DNA of 64,000 nt from Vesta saturnalis (taxonomy: Eukaryota; Arthropoda; Insecta; Coleoptera; Lampyridae): positions 5,876,001-5,940,000 of the forward strand of contig JARFJB010001987.1 of NCBI GenBank assembly GCA_036346205.1, written 5' to 3'. Made by a program: the position numbers and the translations under genes. The notes under the pieces are model-generated. The model did not search any database. It was not told where the DNA came from and saw nothing but the letters and a program-made list of their open reading frames with translations. This document shows positions 10,511-21,983 of this stretch, piece after piece (the first letter of the stretch is position 1; every line of letters begins with the position of its first letter).

Positions 10511-11796
10511 TCAGAGGAATCTCATAAATTCCTTTATGAGTTCTGCGTCTTCGACTGTTTCCGCTTCTATTGTGATGGTTTTCTTGGTGGTACCCATTGC
10601 AGCCTGCGAGTAGCTTATTATTGTTCTACTGCCCTGGCTGGTTGTCTGTTGACTGCTGGTCTCGGTGCGGGCCTCCTGCTTGATGCCTTCACGGCGTTCA
10701 TGGGGAGGGGGGCATCCACCGTAGTTGGTTGTATGCGCTTCTGTGCAGTTACAGCACCTCGGGTCTCCGATCTCGTGTCTTGAGGCAGTATTTGGTGTGG
10801 TGCGTTCTTGCACACTTAACACACCGTGGAGGGGCGTGGCAGCCGCTGTTGGTATGGCCGTACCGCTGGCACTGGTGACATTGTCCCACGCCGTTTATCT
10901 TGTGGGGCGTTTCTACACGCACTCTTAGGTATCCCACGTTGCTTACTCTGAAAATTTACTTGGCTCGTTCGGTTCGTTGGAGGTCAACAAGGACCATGGC
11001 CGTTTGCCGGTGTCCGTGTCCTGCGAACATTCGACTGACCTTCTGGACATAGAAACCCATTGCTTGTAAGTCCTCCTTGACGGCGTCGAGCGTTTCTTCT
11101 CCTTGTGGTATTCCTTTTATGACGACTTTAAGCGATTAGCCACTTCTAGCATGTAGACGTTGAAGTGTGATCCGGAGTTGTCCAGGATTGCGGTTGCCTT
11201 TCTGTAGTCGTCAGCCCTGTTAAGCATGAGGTTTACACCGTCTCTGGTGGATCGCGTAGATTTCGGTCTAATGCCTTCCATTTAGAGAGCTTGGATGGTT
11301 TTCTGTAATGCTCCTGCTGGTGGAGGATTAGCGGCGGGATTCTTTCCTTGCGGTTTGTCAGTTTTCAGCGTTGCGCGCTTCTGCGTCTATTCGCGGTCTT
11401 TTGTTGCCTTTCTTGTAGACTTTAGTAAATCCGTCCTCTTCCGTGCAGGTGTTTTCGTTTGTGGTTTGGGAATCTGCAACTTCCATGTCATATTCGGTGT
11501 CGACTTATCGTACGTTTTTCTTTTCCGCGATGGTTGTTGCAGTGGGCGTGTCCTTTGTCTTCTTTACCAGTTTCTTGTGATTTTCCTGGGAGTACTCGTC
11601 GGTATCCGCGGGTTTCCTCTCTTTCTAGAGCTGTCAGCTGGTTCGTCAGTCTAACTACCTTATCATCGTCCTGTTTTGCCCTTTCTCTTCTTAGTTGTTG
11701 GAGTTCTCGCTTAAAGTACTCAACTTTGTTCGGCATCTTGTTAGGCGAGTTGTCCGTTGGGATGAAACCTGGGCGTGTCTTCGCTTTAGAGTTCAT
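10511..11796 (-). pseudogene. Jockey-type ORF1 (Gag-like nucleocapsid), frameshifted
   Basis: Minus strand, starting at a Met at 11,796 (MNSKAKTRPGF). The first 60 residues contain a charged, probably coiled-coil segment (EYFKRELQQLRRERAKQ). The middle is broken by frameshifts. Near 10,870-10,760 lie zinc knuckles CHQCQRYGHTNSGC and CVKCARTHHTKYC, followed in another frame by CCNCTEAHTTNYGGC, as in Jockey Gag proteins that coat element RNA. A Thr/Glu-rich tail ends at 10,511, just before the endonuclease region. At least three frame changes are needed, so it is a pseudogene. Confidence 0.75.
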
Positions 11797-12029
11797 GCAG
11801 TGAAAACTTCACGAATCTTTAGCTTACCTGGAAAAACCCTGTAAAACGTATTAGTAATTGTTTTACTCGTCTTGATCGTATGTTCTTTTTAGGCTCCGTG
11901 GAGCACATGAAATGTACAACATACAGTTGAAAACAGTATTCTGAACAATGCTCTACTGAACGACCGTTCGGTATGAGCGCTCGAACAGAATAGTTTGTCT
12001 ATACGTATCGTCGCTGTAGGTAATCTTAT

Positions 12030-12858
12030 AAAGTGGCTTATAGAATAGCCAAATTTACAATGCCACATACTATGGGCAGATCAACTCATTCCACCAGTTG
12101 CTGTGGTCATGGCAGAAACAATGATTAGTTAGAGCTACGCTAAACAATTTGCCGATAAAATTTGCCGTAGAATTCGATATATCTGTAAATATTCAGCAAC
12201 AGCTTGAATCTGAATTAGTCGTGGAAAAATTATTTACCGTGCAACTTGATGAAGCAACAGATAGCAGTAATAATGCCCATTTAATTTGATATACTAGATT
12301 CTATCAGGGTGGTACAATAGCTGAAGATTTGTTATTTTTAAACTTGTAAAAGAAAGAGAAACTGCTACTGAGTTATTTAGAACACCAAATGATGGTATTG
12401 TAACTGCTAATCTTCAGTAGATATATTGCGTTGGTATTTGTACGGATGGAGCTCGAGCAATATCTGGTAGACATAATGGTTTCAAGACACTTGTAAAGAA
12501 GGAATCTCCAGAAGTAGTTTGGACACATTGTATGATACGCTGGGAAGTTTTAGCATCGAAGTCACTAAGTCCTGGGCTAAATCTAGTATTGTTAGTTGTT
12601 CTTGATACAGTCAATTATATAAAAACAATACCTATAAGGTCCAGAATTTTTGTTGCTCTTTGTGAAGATATGGGAGAAGAACAATGAATATTTGTTGTTT
12701 TATTTTCATCCAGATGGTTGTCACACGGTAAGGTCTTTAAGCGCGTCCAGGGGCTAAGAAATGAAATAACCATAGTTTTGAGAAAAAGGTCATAATCATG
12801 CCGAAGAATTGTATAACCCGTTATTTTCAATAGTAGAGTGCTCACCGCTTTGAAAGAT
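12030..12858 (+). pseudogene. hAT transposase, catalytic part
   Basis: Plus-strand reading with several stops and frameshifts. In order it shows SYKVAYRIAK, a block with PPVAVVMAETM, FTVQLDEATD (first catalytic Asp region), VGICTDGARAISGRHNGF (frame-corrected; second Asp), then SPEVVWTHC and WLSHGKVFKRVQGLRNEI near 12,715. These are the conserved steps of ZBED5/SCAND3-like hAT transposases. The enzyme would cut and rejoin the element ends. The piece ends near 12,858, where the long-inverted-repeat element begins. It carries at least four disruptions. Confidence 0.75.
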
Positions 12859-12944
12859 GCTTAGAAATCGTTTCTGTGGGGGCCTGGGGTAACAACCGGA
12901 AACCTTCACAGAACCAAAGCTTAGGTTGTGGTATGTAAAATCCA

Positions 12945-13655
12945 AAAGCCGTCCAAAATCGGCGCGTGTATAAAGGGACTATAGTCAAAAAACGAGTTAG
13001 CTAGCCTACAACGTAGAATTCTTTAGTGCGGTTTTCGTCATTTTGTCTGTGGAATTCAATGTAGTAACAGCTTTGATAAAATCAAAATGCCTAGGCCCTT
13101 ATGCACGAGAATAAAGTAAATAGTCGATGTCTCGGTTCGAATTGTTGTAAAATTTCATTGATTTCGACCGTTTTTACGTTTAACTCGCCGTAACTCGGAA
13201 ACGCGGTACCGCATCGAAAAATGCTACTCTTTGAAAAGTTTCCTTTGACTTTCACAAACCTGACGGAACAAGAATTAAAATTGTTAGAATTGCGGCATTA
13301 TCGCCGCTGGGTTATAGTTAGCTTTCTTACTGTGGTTCGCCGTCTCGCATCTCACTTTTCGCCGCAGCTCCATTTCATTCTCACTTGTTACACGTCGTGT
13401 TGGGATACCCCCAAATACATATAATTTATAAAAATGATATATGGATAATTACATGTTACATTCTAAAAATCAGGACAAACGTAATATTTTTTGTCCAATA
13501 TAGTTATAATTTACTTAAAGATATGTATTTTATGTTAAACTGTAAGGTTCAGTATTATTGGTTTACGAAATAAGTTTGTGGATAATTAATTGCCACAATA
13601 TACATACAAAAGATAAAAGCTGTTACTTTGATGAAATGTATATATTAAAAAACTT
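12945..13655 (+). repeat. Left arm of the long inverted repeat
   Basis: Shares long blocks with the reverse complement of 18,325-18,670, 17,755-17,890 and 14,925-15,085. Examples are ccgtccaaaatcggcgcgtg at about 12,950, caggacaaacgtaatatttt at about 13,470 and gtttgtggat at about 13,574. The segment 13,251-13,384 has no partner seen on the right. Confidence 0.75.
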
Positions 13656-13718
13656 AAAACTAGTACCGGTATCCATTTAAGGGTGTATATACAATATATT
13701 TACATAAAGAGAATCACT

Positions 13719-14640
13719 TTACTCATCATTAGATGTATCCGAATCACTTTCCGCGATAGGTAGCGAAGGATTTTGGACGGTCATTTCATTTTTGCAGGCT
13801 TGTTGGCCCATAGATTTACAGGAGCCAATACAACCAATTCGCTTTTTTGTTGCAAGTGCAAACTGTGCTTCTGCAGTTTGAAATACGTAATATGATCAGA
13901 TTAATGAATAAGAAAATTGTTATTATGAAAGTACCTTTCTTACAACCACACGATGTTAAGACATCCAATTTTTCAAGGAAATCCGGAAGAGTACATAGTA
14001 CCGGTGTAATATTGCCTTCTGAATCTACTTTCCAACCAAAATCCAGACAATTTAGGCACAGATGTATACATATTATGTGCTTCAGGTAATTGTGAGCGTG
14101 GCTGCAGTGAATTCAGCCACACTTTAGCCTGATAATATGTCCTCAAACAACGCTGTTTGAGAGCGTCTTCAGTTGGTGGTAATCTTGGAATTGTGGTAAA
14201 CGTAGCCATTATTCCTCGAAGTACATTTACAGACGATAGGTACACCTACTTTTTTTCAGTAAAGTTTTAATACAAATTTCTGCATATTTTGAAACATTTC
14301 CTTCGAAAATGCGTCAATTCCAATTCCGTTTAAATATGCATAATATTCCATGTAAGTTTTCCAACATGGTTTTGGAAAATGCTGTTATTTGACTTGTTGT
14401 ATCACAACCAGTAAAATCATGAAATACGGTCATTTTGCCGAAAGAATATGCAAAATAATTTTTGTATCTTGTATCTGCTTCCTGCATGTCATATTCCTTC
14501 TTTTGCTATTTCAAACTTAGCTTTATACTGCAGAATATTCTTCATGCCACCACTGCTAAGGAAGTTAATGGATTTATCTAAAAATGTTCATTTAATTTTT
14601 CGACAAAAATTAGTTAGCTGGTATGGGTCTTGTTAACTGT
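13719..14640 (-). pseudogene. TGCDTTS-motif, Cys-rich-tail protein of an insect repetitive family
   Basis: Minus strand, read through several frameshifts. Near 14,412-14,390 it shows FHDFTGCDTTSQITAF. Near 14,190 follow LPPTEDALKQRCLRTYYQAK and a tryptophan, then FGWKVDSEGNITPV near 14,040. The end has a Cys-rich tail (TSCGCKKG, STVCTCNKKRIGCIGSCK, QQACKNE) and an acidic finish ending at the stop codon 13,719-13,721. I recognise this order (TGCDTTS, LPPT...H/C..R.Y.Q...W, FGW, Cys-rich end) as a protein family repeated in many invertebrate genomes, but I cannot name its function or class. Its position between inverted arms suggests it belongs to a DNA transposon. The N-terminal part is missing. 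Confidence 0.6.
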
Positions 14641-14924
14641 GGAATAAATAAATAAGTTCCATTGCTGCGAAAGTGATATGTCAACATTTTCAATTACTCT
14701 CTGAATACCCTTAATTGGACTTTGTCCAATGATGAGAATGTGGCTCTCTTTATGTAAATATATTGTATATACACACTTAAACGGATAGCTTCAAATAGAT
14801 AGGTACTAGGTTTAAGTTCTTTAACGTCTTTGTATCAGTTTACAATAGGTACCTACTGCAAAAATTCTTACTACGAGTTTATCGGGTATAGTAAAATATT
14901 TAATATCGTTTGCAGGACAGAATA

Positions 14925-15085
14925 ACAAATAATTGAATGTTATAGTCAATAAATTATTTAATATATACATTTCATGAAAATAACATCATTTGTCTTTTGT
15001 ATGTATATTCTGGCAATTAATGATCCACAAACTTCTTTAATAAACCATAATGTTGAACCGTACAGTTTAACATATAGTATGCCAC
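14925..15085 (-). repeat. Right arm of the long inverted repeat, inner part
   Basis: Reverse complement of about 13,530-13,655. The run from ggcatactatatg to the ends of the atacatacaaaagac stretch can be followed base by base with a modest number of differences. It stops at the AGTA site at 15,076-15,079, where another element is inserted; the arm continues at 17,755. Confidence 0.7.
15076..15079 (+). repeat. AGTA target duplication, left
   Basis: AGTA directly before the insert. The identical copy is at 17,751-17,754. Joining the flanks across one AGTA restores the arm of the inverted repeat as judged by its left partner near 13,525. Confidence 0.7.
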
Positions 15086-16033
15086 GTGTCTAACCATCAA
15101 ATGGCATAAAAAGAATGAGTGAGCTCGACTAAACTCAGGCGTACGGTCGGAAGACCGCAGAGCACTCGGATGCGTGGTTGTTGTGGAGGTGTAGCTTAAA
15201 TTGATAGTAGTCTGGTTATATAGGAACCGGATATGAGTAGGCGCCACAGGCTTTAATAAGGAAGTACTCAACTAGTGTTGAAAGGAGAGTAAACCCTGTA
15301 AAGCCTGAAACAGGATTTACCAAAAAAAAGAAAAAAGAAAGAAATAAGAATGAAAGGAGGAAGTAGAAATGAGTCGACAAATCCCCCGATAAAGTAATTT
15401 TTATTGTCGGTATTTTGACAAAAGAATAAAATAAAAAATAGTCCACCAAAGCCCATGCCCACGACAAGTTATAATTTAAATTTCAATTAAAATAAAAATA
15501 AAAGTAAAATTATTATATGCCCCTTCCGGCCGTTGTAAGATCTTACTATTCGTACTCGGAATTGGCTAATTTCACACATCATCCCATTGGGATGTTCAAT
15601 AAGAAAGAAAAAACATAATAAAGAATTTAATTAAGGAACGTGCGTGCCTTAGGCGTCACGCTGTATATAGTAAATAGAAAAGCTTGTTCGCTCCACAGTA
15701 AATAACTACAATAATCAACAAAGTAGTCAAGAAATTTATAGGAAGTGAATTGGCCCGAACAACCTTGTCCACAAGAAAAGTAATGTATATAACACATAAA
15801 GATTATGAGATAAAATTACAAATACATATAAAATTAAATGTTTAACATTTGCAGTAGTTCACGTAATTCAGATAATCGTTACACCCGGTATATTACAATT
15901 ACAGTAGGGTTAAATCGTTGGTTGAATGTAGCCACAGAAGCTAGAATTAATTAGTCCAAAATGGAAGCTAAAACTGTTTAGATTCAATTAAAATTTTAAT
16001 TATGATTGAGTACAAAAATTCAGAACTGAATTA

Positions 16034-16182
<149 letters not shown>

Positions 16183-16570
16183 GTTTTAGACAAAAGGAAT
16201 TTTGTGAAAGTGAACTGCTGGAAGTACCATGACTATATACATGTAAATAAGAGGTAACACTTTTCGATTATTTGATTACAAAAGTAATAATATCAGTCCA
16301 TTTATTTTCATTATAGGAATTCACTAATAACCTTCTCGGTGTAATTGAAGTTTGGCAACACAATCGTGTAACCAGGTGATAAAGAAAGAAAAAATATCTG
16401 ACCGTTATTGTTGAATCTGTTACTTATTTGATCTTGCGAATTTCGGGTACTAGTCCAATGATCTAGCAGCCGTCACGTATATGGTCGTGAATGTCAGCAA
16501 GGATCTTATGCCTTTCAGCGGTAACCATATATTTTGGATGTAACATAACAGTAAAATGTGAGCAGAAAAT

Positions 16571-16664
16571 ATGTAGTAGAGAGATGCTAAACGTAGGTAG
16601 TACAGAGATACTAAAAGCAGGTAGCACTGAGATGCTAAACACTGGTAGTACGGAACAGCTAAAG
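16571..16664 (+). repeat. 24-bp minisatellite, four units
   Basis: Unit like ggtagtacagagatgctaaa plus four bases, repeated about four times with substitutions. Because 24 is a multiple of three, the short open frame over it (16,491-16,685) reads an 8-residue repeat of type GSTEMLN. Coding is doubtful because no homologue was recognised. Confidence 0.6.
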
Positions 16665-17754
16665 AAGGTAAATCGGAGAAGTTAAAAGAAGGTAAATATA
16701 AGAACGACGTTTAAGTAATTATGACCGTTTATACCTCTTACAGTTGACAAACCGCCGATAGTGAACATTCAATGTAATTTCGATTGAAGTGTATGTATAT
16801 GTGAAGAATTATTATTGAATGCTTTTATAATAGAAAGCCTGAAAATAATTTTAATTACCATGAGGTTATCAAAACATGTGCCACTTACCAAAGATGTGAA
16901 TGAATCAATAATTTCAATTATATCCACCTATAAAAGCGTTAGTAATACTTGTACTTAATCAAATATTACTTTAAGTGAGAATTTTCCAAAAAATGATGCT
17001 TCAGCATCCAGAACCAGAAATGAAAATTCTAAAGAAACTCATCATCCATCATCGATGGCATTCTTAACAGGAAGAAAGAAAAATTGACCAACACCTTAAA
17101 AATCAATTTTACAAACGTGAGAAAATTTTGTTTTTAAATCATTGTTGCCAAAGTTAAACTGTGTAGAATAGTAGATTTAACTAGTGCGCTGTTTACACAT
17201 TTCTTGATGCGAGGTCGTTCTTTTTACGAGGCGTAGCCGAGATAAAAATATGACCGAGCACCAAAAGGTGACAGCGCACGTGTTGAATACATTTTTGTAA
17301 TCGTTTACATAAAATTAGAAAAAATTAAATTTTGAAATATTTGTTGACAAATGTCAAATTAAATACATAAATAAAAAGTTTATGTATTTAGTTATATACC
17401 ACTTTTCGCTTTATGTATTAAAAGTAACGATTACAAAAATTTTTATTTATTATATGTATTTGTATTATTTAACCTTAAAAAAAGATCCCAGGTTTCTATT
17501 TAACTGTTTTATATTAAATGATCCGAAATCTTAGAGATGTCGCTGAAGGTATTTAATTTGACTTATATTTGAACGAAATAAAAGATGTGTACGAAAGTTA
17601 CATACGTTAATTTAAAAGAGATGCGTAAAAATTTGCGAAATAGTGATTTGGAAGCATTCAACTAAAGAGTAAATTGCTATTTTAGTAAGTAAATTTGATA
17701 AAATGACGAACGTTATCAAAATGAAACGTTTTCCAATTAAGCACGTAACAAGTA

Positions 17755-17890
17755 CGCATCTTTAAGTAAATTACAACTAGATTGCACAAAAATATTACGT
17801 TTATCCTGATTTTTAGAATGTAACATATAATCATCCATATAACATTTTATAATATTATTATGTATTTGGGCGTGTCCCAATACCGAGCTG
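17755..17890 (-). repeat. Right arm of the long inverted repeat, middle part
   Basis: Reverse complement of about 13,385-13,530, including the stretch complementary to caggataaacgtaatattt. It is cut from the inner arm by the 2,671-bp insert and from the outer arm by a SINE. Confidence 0.7.
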
Positions 17891-18255
17891 GTAGCGTAGC
17901 GATGACACGACCTGCTTAGCATTCGGAAGGTAATGGGTTCGATTCCGTTAGCGTCTACCTTGTATGAGGTTTTTCAGGTTTTCCTCATATCATGTAACGC
18001 CATGGTCACTGCATATATGCACACCATGTGTGGCTACTTAGGCGAATGCTGGGTAGTATTTTCCCCTCAGAACCCTAACTCCGTTCCTTCCGATCCTTTC
18101 CTGACCACATCCATCCTTAATCCCACCATGTATATCTACGTAATCTATGTATGTATGCTGGGAATCTATGATTGTGGCTGAAGAAGCTCGGTAAGATCGA
18201 GCAGCCCGCCCTCCCCTTGGGCAAGCTAGCCGAGTGTCTTTAATGCCACAATTCT
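17884..18255 (+). mobile_element. tRNA-derived SINE
   Basis: The first 65 bases resemble a tRNA: an A-box-like part around gagctggtagcgtagcg, an anticodon-arm-like region with gcttagcattcggaagg, and a B-box-like ggttcgattcc near 17,936. These are the internal RNA polymerase III promoter elements. A body of about 300 bases follows, not similar to a known gene by eye, ending near a C-rich stretch (agcccgccctccccttgggc) and caattctaac. It interrupts the right arm of the long inverted repeat, because the matching left arm lacks it. No clear target duplication or poly(A) tail was found, so its ends are approximate. Confidence 0.6.
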
Positions 18256-18324
18256 AACATATGCATACATTTAAATGCAGATCTCAGTTGTAAATGGCTC
18301 AAAAATTATAATTCTTATTTCAGC

Positions 18325-18670
18325 GCGTTCGTTAAAGTCAAGTGAAACTTTTTAAACAAACAATTTTTCGATGCGGTGCCACGCTTCCGAGTTACGGCGA
18401 GTTAAACGTAACAAACGGCCGAAATCAATGAAATTTTACAACAATTCGAACAATTTCGAACCAAGATATCTACTATTGAAGTTATTTTCGTGCTAAGGGC
18501 CTATGCATGTTCGCGTTTCTTCAAAGCTCTTACTACATTCAATCCCACTGACAAAGTTACGAAAACCACACTTAAAAATTCTTCGCAATTTATTCTACGT
18601 CGTAGGCTAGCTAACTCGTTTCTTTATTATAGCGCTCTTATGCACGCGCCGATTTTGGACGGCTTTTGGC
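18325..18670 (-). repeat. Right arm of the long inverted repeat, outer part
   Basis: Reverse complement of about 12,945-13,250, for example ttttcgatgcggt near 18,365 and the cgcgccgattttggacggct run near 18,646. A short open frame over it (18,490-18,750) is only a by-product of the repeat. Confidence 0.75.
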
Positions 18671-18749
18671 ATGACCACGAGGCTTCCATAGAATTCATAC
18701 TTCGTGGGGCGTGGAGCATCCTACTACAATCAAGCTGTCGAAAAGCTTA

Positions 18750-19244
18750 ATTCACTTAATCTTCAACTGAAGTGTAATAACACAAATATATTTGATTTAA
18801 ATGGTAGGGTCGGCGTTTTTTTTAATAAAATACAGTTAGGGCATATCAAAATAACATGTCTCAATTGATCCAGGGTTATCCACCGGAACACAATCATAAG
18901 GAGGCGTTGCTAAAGACAACGTAGGGTCATTTACGTAACGTGACTGGAATTGGGTAATAAATATATTTAACAGTTCGCCTACCCACCTCTCGCTTCAAGA
19001 AAAATAACAACGAATAGGCCTTTTATACCGTGCAATTATTCTCTTATTCAAGCGGAAGCGTTTCGGATACTGTTAGCTTTTCGCACTTATCTTTGTGAAA
19101 CTGTTTTTTTTTTGCTGTAGCTGCCTTAAAATCTAAATATGCAAACAAACTCCAAATACAGAAGGAGCTTAGGGTGACTATTTCAAACACTAAGCCTAAC
19201 CTAGATAAACTGTGTACTTTGAAACAGGCACATATTGGTCATTA
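18750..19244 (+). pseudogene. hAT transposase, C-terminal dimerisation part
   Basis: The transposase resumes after the nested element with LNSLNLQLK and NNTNIFDLNGRV. Further on, near 19,050-19,080, it shows LLAFRTYLCET, corresponding to the LPFPTTYLCESGFS signature of the hAT C-terminal dimerisation domain. It ends with ELRVTISNTKPNLDKLC and KQAHIGH followed by a stop near 19,244. This domain holds the transposase subunits together and contributes the last catalytic Glu region. Several frame changes are present. The end position and family match the pieces at 8,990 and 12,030. Confidence 0.7.
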
Positions 19245-19375
19245 AGCCTGTACCTATCCAAGAAATACTTTGTTTTAGTGTTTCCTCTTAAATGTATTTT
19301 AAACAAATAAAGAATATGTTTTCTTCCTTATCATAAACCTTTATGTGGCGCCACCCCAAGGGGACGCGCCCCACA

Positions 19376-19390
19376 GTTTGAAAAACGCTG
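19376..19390 (-). repeat. Right terminal inverted repeat of the hAT element
   Basis: gtttgaaaaacgctg, inverted match to 8,557-8,571 with one difference. A GC-rich ggcgccaccccaaggggacg block lies just inside, as in related hAT ends. Confidence 0.85.
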
Positions 19391-19480
19391 ATTTAGCTCA
19401 TATCTTCTTAGAGATCTTCAAAAACAAACACTTTCTAATGAATAAAGACGACCATAATAAATAAAAACTCTTTACACTTT
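19391..19480 (+). pseudogene. Penelope-like element, 3' end (continuation)
   Basis: Starts with the right copy of the hAT target duplication (ATTTAGCT). Joined to 8,556 it reads into the GIY-YIG region as RFKEHLAHI, agreeing with the inverted copy near 1,790. From about 19,408 the DNA gagatcttcaaaa...ctaatgaata...gacgacc matches the inverted copy at 1,655-1,615. About 100 bases present between these points in the inverted copy are missing here. This is the last recognisable part of the split element. Confidence 0.65.
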
Positions 19481-20103
19481 TGTAACTTTCACCTTCGCCA
19501 CATAAGCGATAAATCATTTCTCGCTGATGGTATACAGGGTGATACAAATTCAAGAGTATATATGGGGAACTTGGAAACCGTAAGTGATTCGAGGTCGGTT
19601 AAATTAGGACAAAGTCGTGCATTTATGTGCTTATCCAAATGCCGTTTAAAAAATTTCAAAATTCCGAGTACTTCCGTGGGTATCCGAAAAAAACCGAAAA
19701 TTTGGAAAATAGATTTTATTTTTTTCTGTGCTTATTTCAAAAGATATTTGAAATTGGACTACACATTTACACTGCCATTTTTCTTGATCTATACAATAGT
19801 GTTAATAGCTTTATCATAAGTTACCTTTATTTCTGAAAAATTCGATACAGTAAAGAAAAGGAAATTGTAACATAGTTGGCTATGAATTTTTGATCTGTAA
19901 CCAATTTGTAAAACATTTTGTGTTTATCTTCAGATCATTACAACTTTGGGTTTTCATTTCTTTAACGTACTTCTAAATTGAAAAAATCATTAGCTTTTAA
20001 CGTCAGCATTTGAGGAGTATTTTCATGATTAACTGTTACTCTGCATAACCCATTACGACATATCCAATTAAGAAGGTTATTTGACTTTCTTACCAAATTT
20101 ATA
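19481..20103. other. No gene; possible DNA-transposon end
   Basis: AT-rich. A sequence tacagggtgatacaaattc at about 19,540 looks like the TIR of a mariner-related element, but no partner or transposase was found. Confidence 0.4.
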
Positions 20104-20105
20104 TA

Positions 20106-20129
20106 CAGTAGGGCCTCGCTAATCCGGGC
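20106..20129 (+). repeat. Left TIR of the Tigger element
   Basis: cagtagggcctcgctaatcc and a few more bases. It pairs with 21,984-22,005 with one difference in the first 20 bases. The TA before it is the target duplication. Confidence 0.9.
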
Positions 20130-20283
20130 CCTCGGTACTTCGGTGCACGCTGTAATCCGGACAGGCAAGAGGAGAACGTGGGGGAACGACGTTCGCTGGG
20201 TAGGTGCAGGTTGCAACGTGTTAACCATTTGTTTGTAGTCACTCGTGCAGTGTTAGTTAATTTAACGCGCGTTCGCTGACAAA

Positions 20284-21743
20284 ATGGCTCCACCGCGTAA
20301 ACATTCTACATTGTCAATAAAAGACAAATTGCGTATTATAGAAATGTTAGATAAAGGTGACAACTATGCTGCCATTGTTCGGAAGTTTGGTATAGGTAGA
20401 TCAACTGTAGACGATATAAAGAAGAACAAAGATAAAATCTTGAAGTTTGTTAGCCAAACAGAACGTGGTCCCGTGCACGAAAAACACTAAAGAAGATGCT
20501 TTGTTTACATGTTTTTGCAGCAAAGGCGATCGCATATTCCGGTAAGTGGTGATATGATTTTTGAGAAATCTCGTTATTTTTACCGCCAGATCTCCAACTC
20601 TGATATCGGATTTAATGCAAACAGGGGATGGTTAGATAAATTTAAGAAGCGCCACGGAATAAGACGTTTAAAAATAGCGGGGGGAAAGCTATCAAGTCAT
20701 GAATCTGCTATCGGACCATTTCAACAAGAAAGTTATTCAAGAAAAAAATTTAAACAGCGGAACAAGTATACAATGCCGACGAATCTGGTTTATACTGGCG
20801 ATTATTGCCTAACCATACTTTAGCCTCTGGTAATGAGCGGTCGGCGTTCGGAAGGAAAATGATGAAGATGAGAGTCACACTTATGCCTTGTGCAAATGCG
20901 CCTGGAGCCCATAGACTTCAATTGCTTGTTGTCGGAAAATCAAAAAATCCGCGGGCATTTAAATCATCACGTCTCCCAGTTTGTTACCGTGCGCAGACAA
21001 ATGCTTGGGTTACCAAAGATTTATTCCTTGAATGGTTTAATACAGAATTCGTTCCCGAGGTCCGTCGCCATCTTTGCCTCATGCAATGTTACTGTTGGAT
21101 AATTGTCCTGGCCATCCGTCAGCAGACGAACTTATATCCGAAGATGGCAATATTTTTGCAATGTTCCTGCCGCCTAAGACCACGGTGTGTATACAACCAA
21201 TGCATCAGAACGTTATACAAAGTGTGAAGATAAATTACCGCAAATCACTTTTGATTAATTTTCTTGCATCAGATAGTGAAAACCTTGTGGATTCATTAAA
21301 ATCGATAACCCTAAAGGATACAGTTTCTCTTTTGGAAGGATGTCAAAGCATCCCTAATTAAAAAATTATGGAAGAATTTGCACCCTGGATTTCTCACTGA
21401 TGATGACTTTGAACCAGAAGATGATGTGCCTTTAGCCGAGCTTTTTAATAGGTTGAGGGAGCCCAATGATCCTCAAATAAGTAAGGCAGAAGCTCAAGAA
21501 TGGGCTGCTGGTGCTGCGGACAGAGAGTTACAAAATTATGAAGTGTTAACTGATGAGGAAATTGTGCAAGCGGCAATGTGTGAGGACGACGAGCGAGATG
21601 ATGATAACAGTGAAGAAGTTGTCGCCTCCAAAAAAATTGGAAATTCCGAGGCACTGGAAGATTTAAACACTGCTTTGAAATGGGCTGAAGACAAGGAATT
21701 TGATGAGCACGACGTCAACTTAGAAACCGTGGTTTTGAAATGA
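20284..21743 (+). pseudogene. Tigger/pogo transposase (CENP-B/jerky-like), frameshifted
   Basis: The start at 20,284 (MAPPRKHSTLSIKDKLRIIE) gives an N-terminal helix-turn-helix of the CENP-B/PSQ type to about residue 60. A second DNA-binding domain follows at 20,509-20,700 (GWLDKFKKRHGIRRLKIAGG). The DDE domain starts near 20,780 (NADESGLYWRLLP in the corrected frame, first Asp), continues with a KNPRAFK block, then LLLDNCPGHPS (second Asp, near 21,085) and CIQPMHQNVIQSVK near 21,200. In the last motif the expected Asp is replaced by His. An acidic C-terminus ends at the stop near 21,743. At least three frameshifts and a stop at 20,488 break it. The enzyme would cut and paste the element at TA sites. 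Confidence 0.85.
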
Positions 21744-21983
21744 AGTGCGAAAATTATAAGCAGAAGCATATTACAGAGTGTTTCAAGAAGAATTAACTTT
21801 TAGTTTTTTTTTTATTTCATGTTAAGTGCGCAAATTTCTAATTAAAAATTTCTTTCTTGTCTAAATTGACTTTAAATTTTTACTTTAATAAATGAAACCT
21901 AAGTGTATTTTATTCGTATTAAAATATTGTATACTATAATCCGGACGCCTCGATAATTCGAAAGGGGTCTTGTTTTTCCTTAT

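Larger units (their letters stand above)
9216..12020 (-). mobile_element. Jockey-type non-LTR retrotransposon with internal deletion
   Basis: A minus-strand LINE inserted in the hAT transposase. From 5' to 3' (right to left) it has a 5' region (11,797-12,020), a Gag-like ORF1 with three zinc knuckles, an endonuclease, and directly after the endonuclease linker the extreme C-terminus of the RT. Nearly all of the RT is missing, so it is an internally deleted copy. It is markedly more GC-rich than its surroundings. Exact ends are uncertain; the hAT frame stops near 9,216 and resumes near 12,030. Confidence 0.75.

Noticed and set aside
17884..17960. A functional tRNA gene
   Set aside because: The tRNA-like head lacks a clean cloverleaf and is followed by a SINE-type body.
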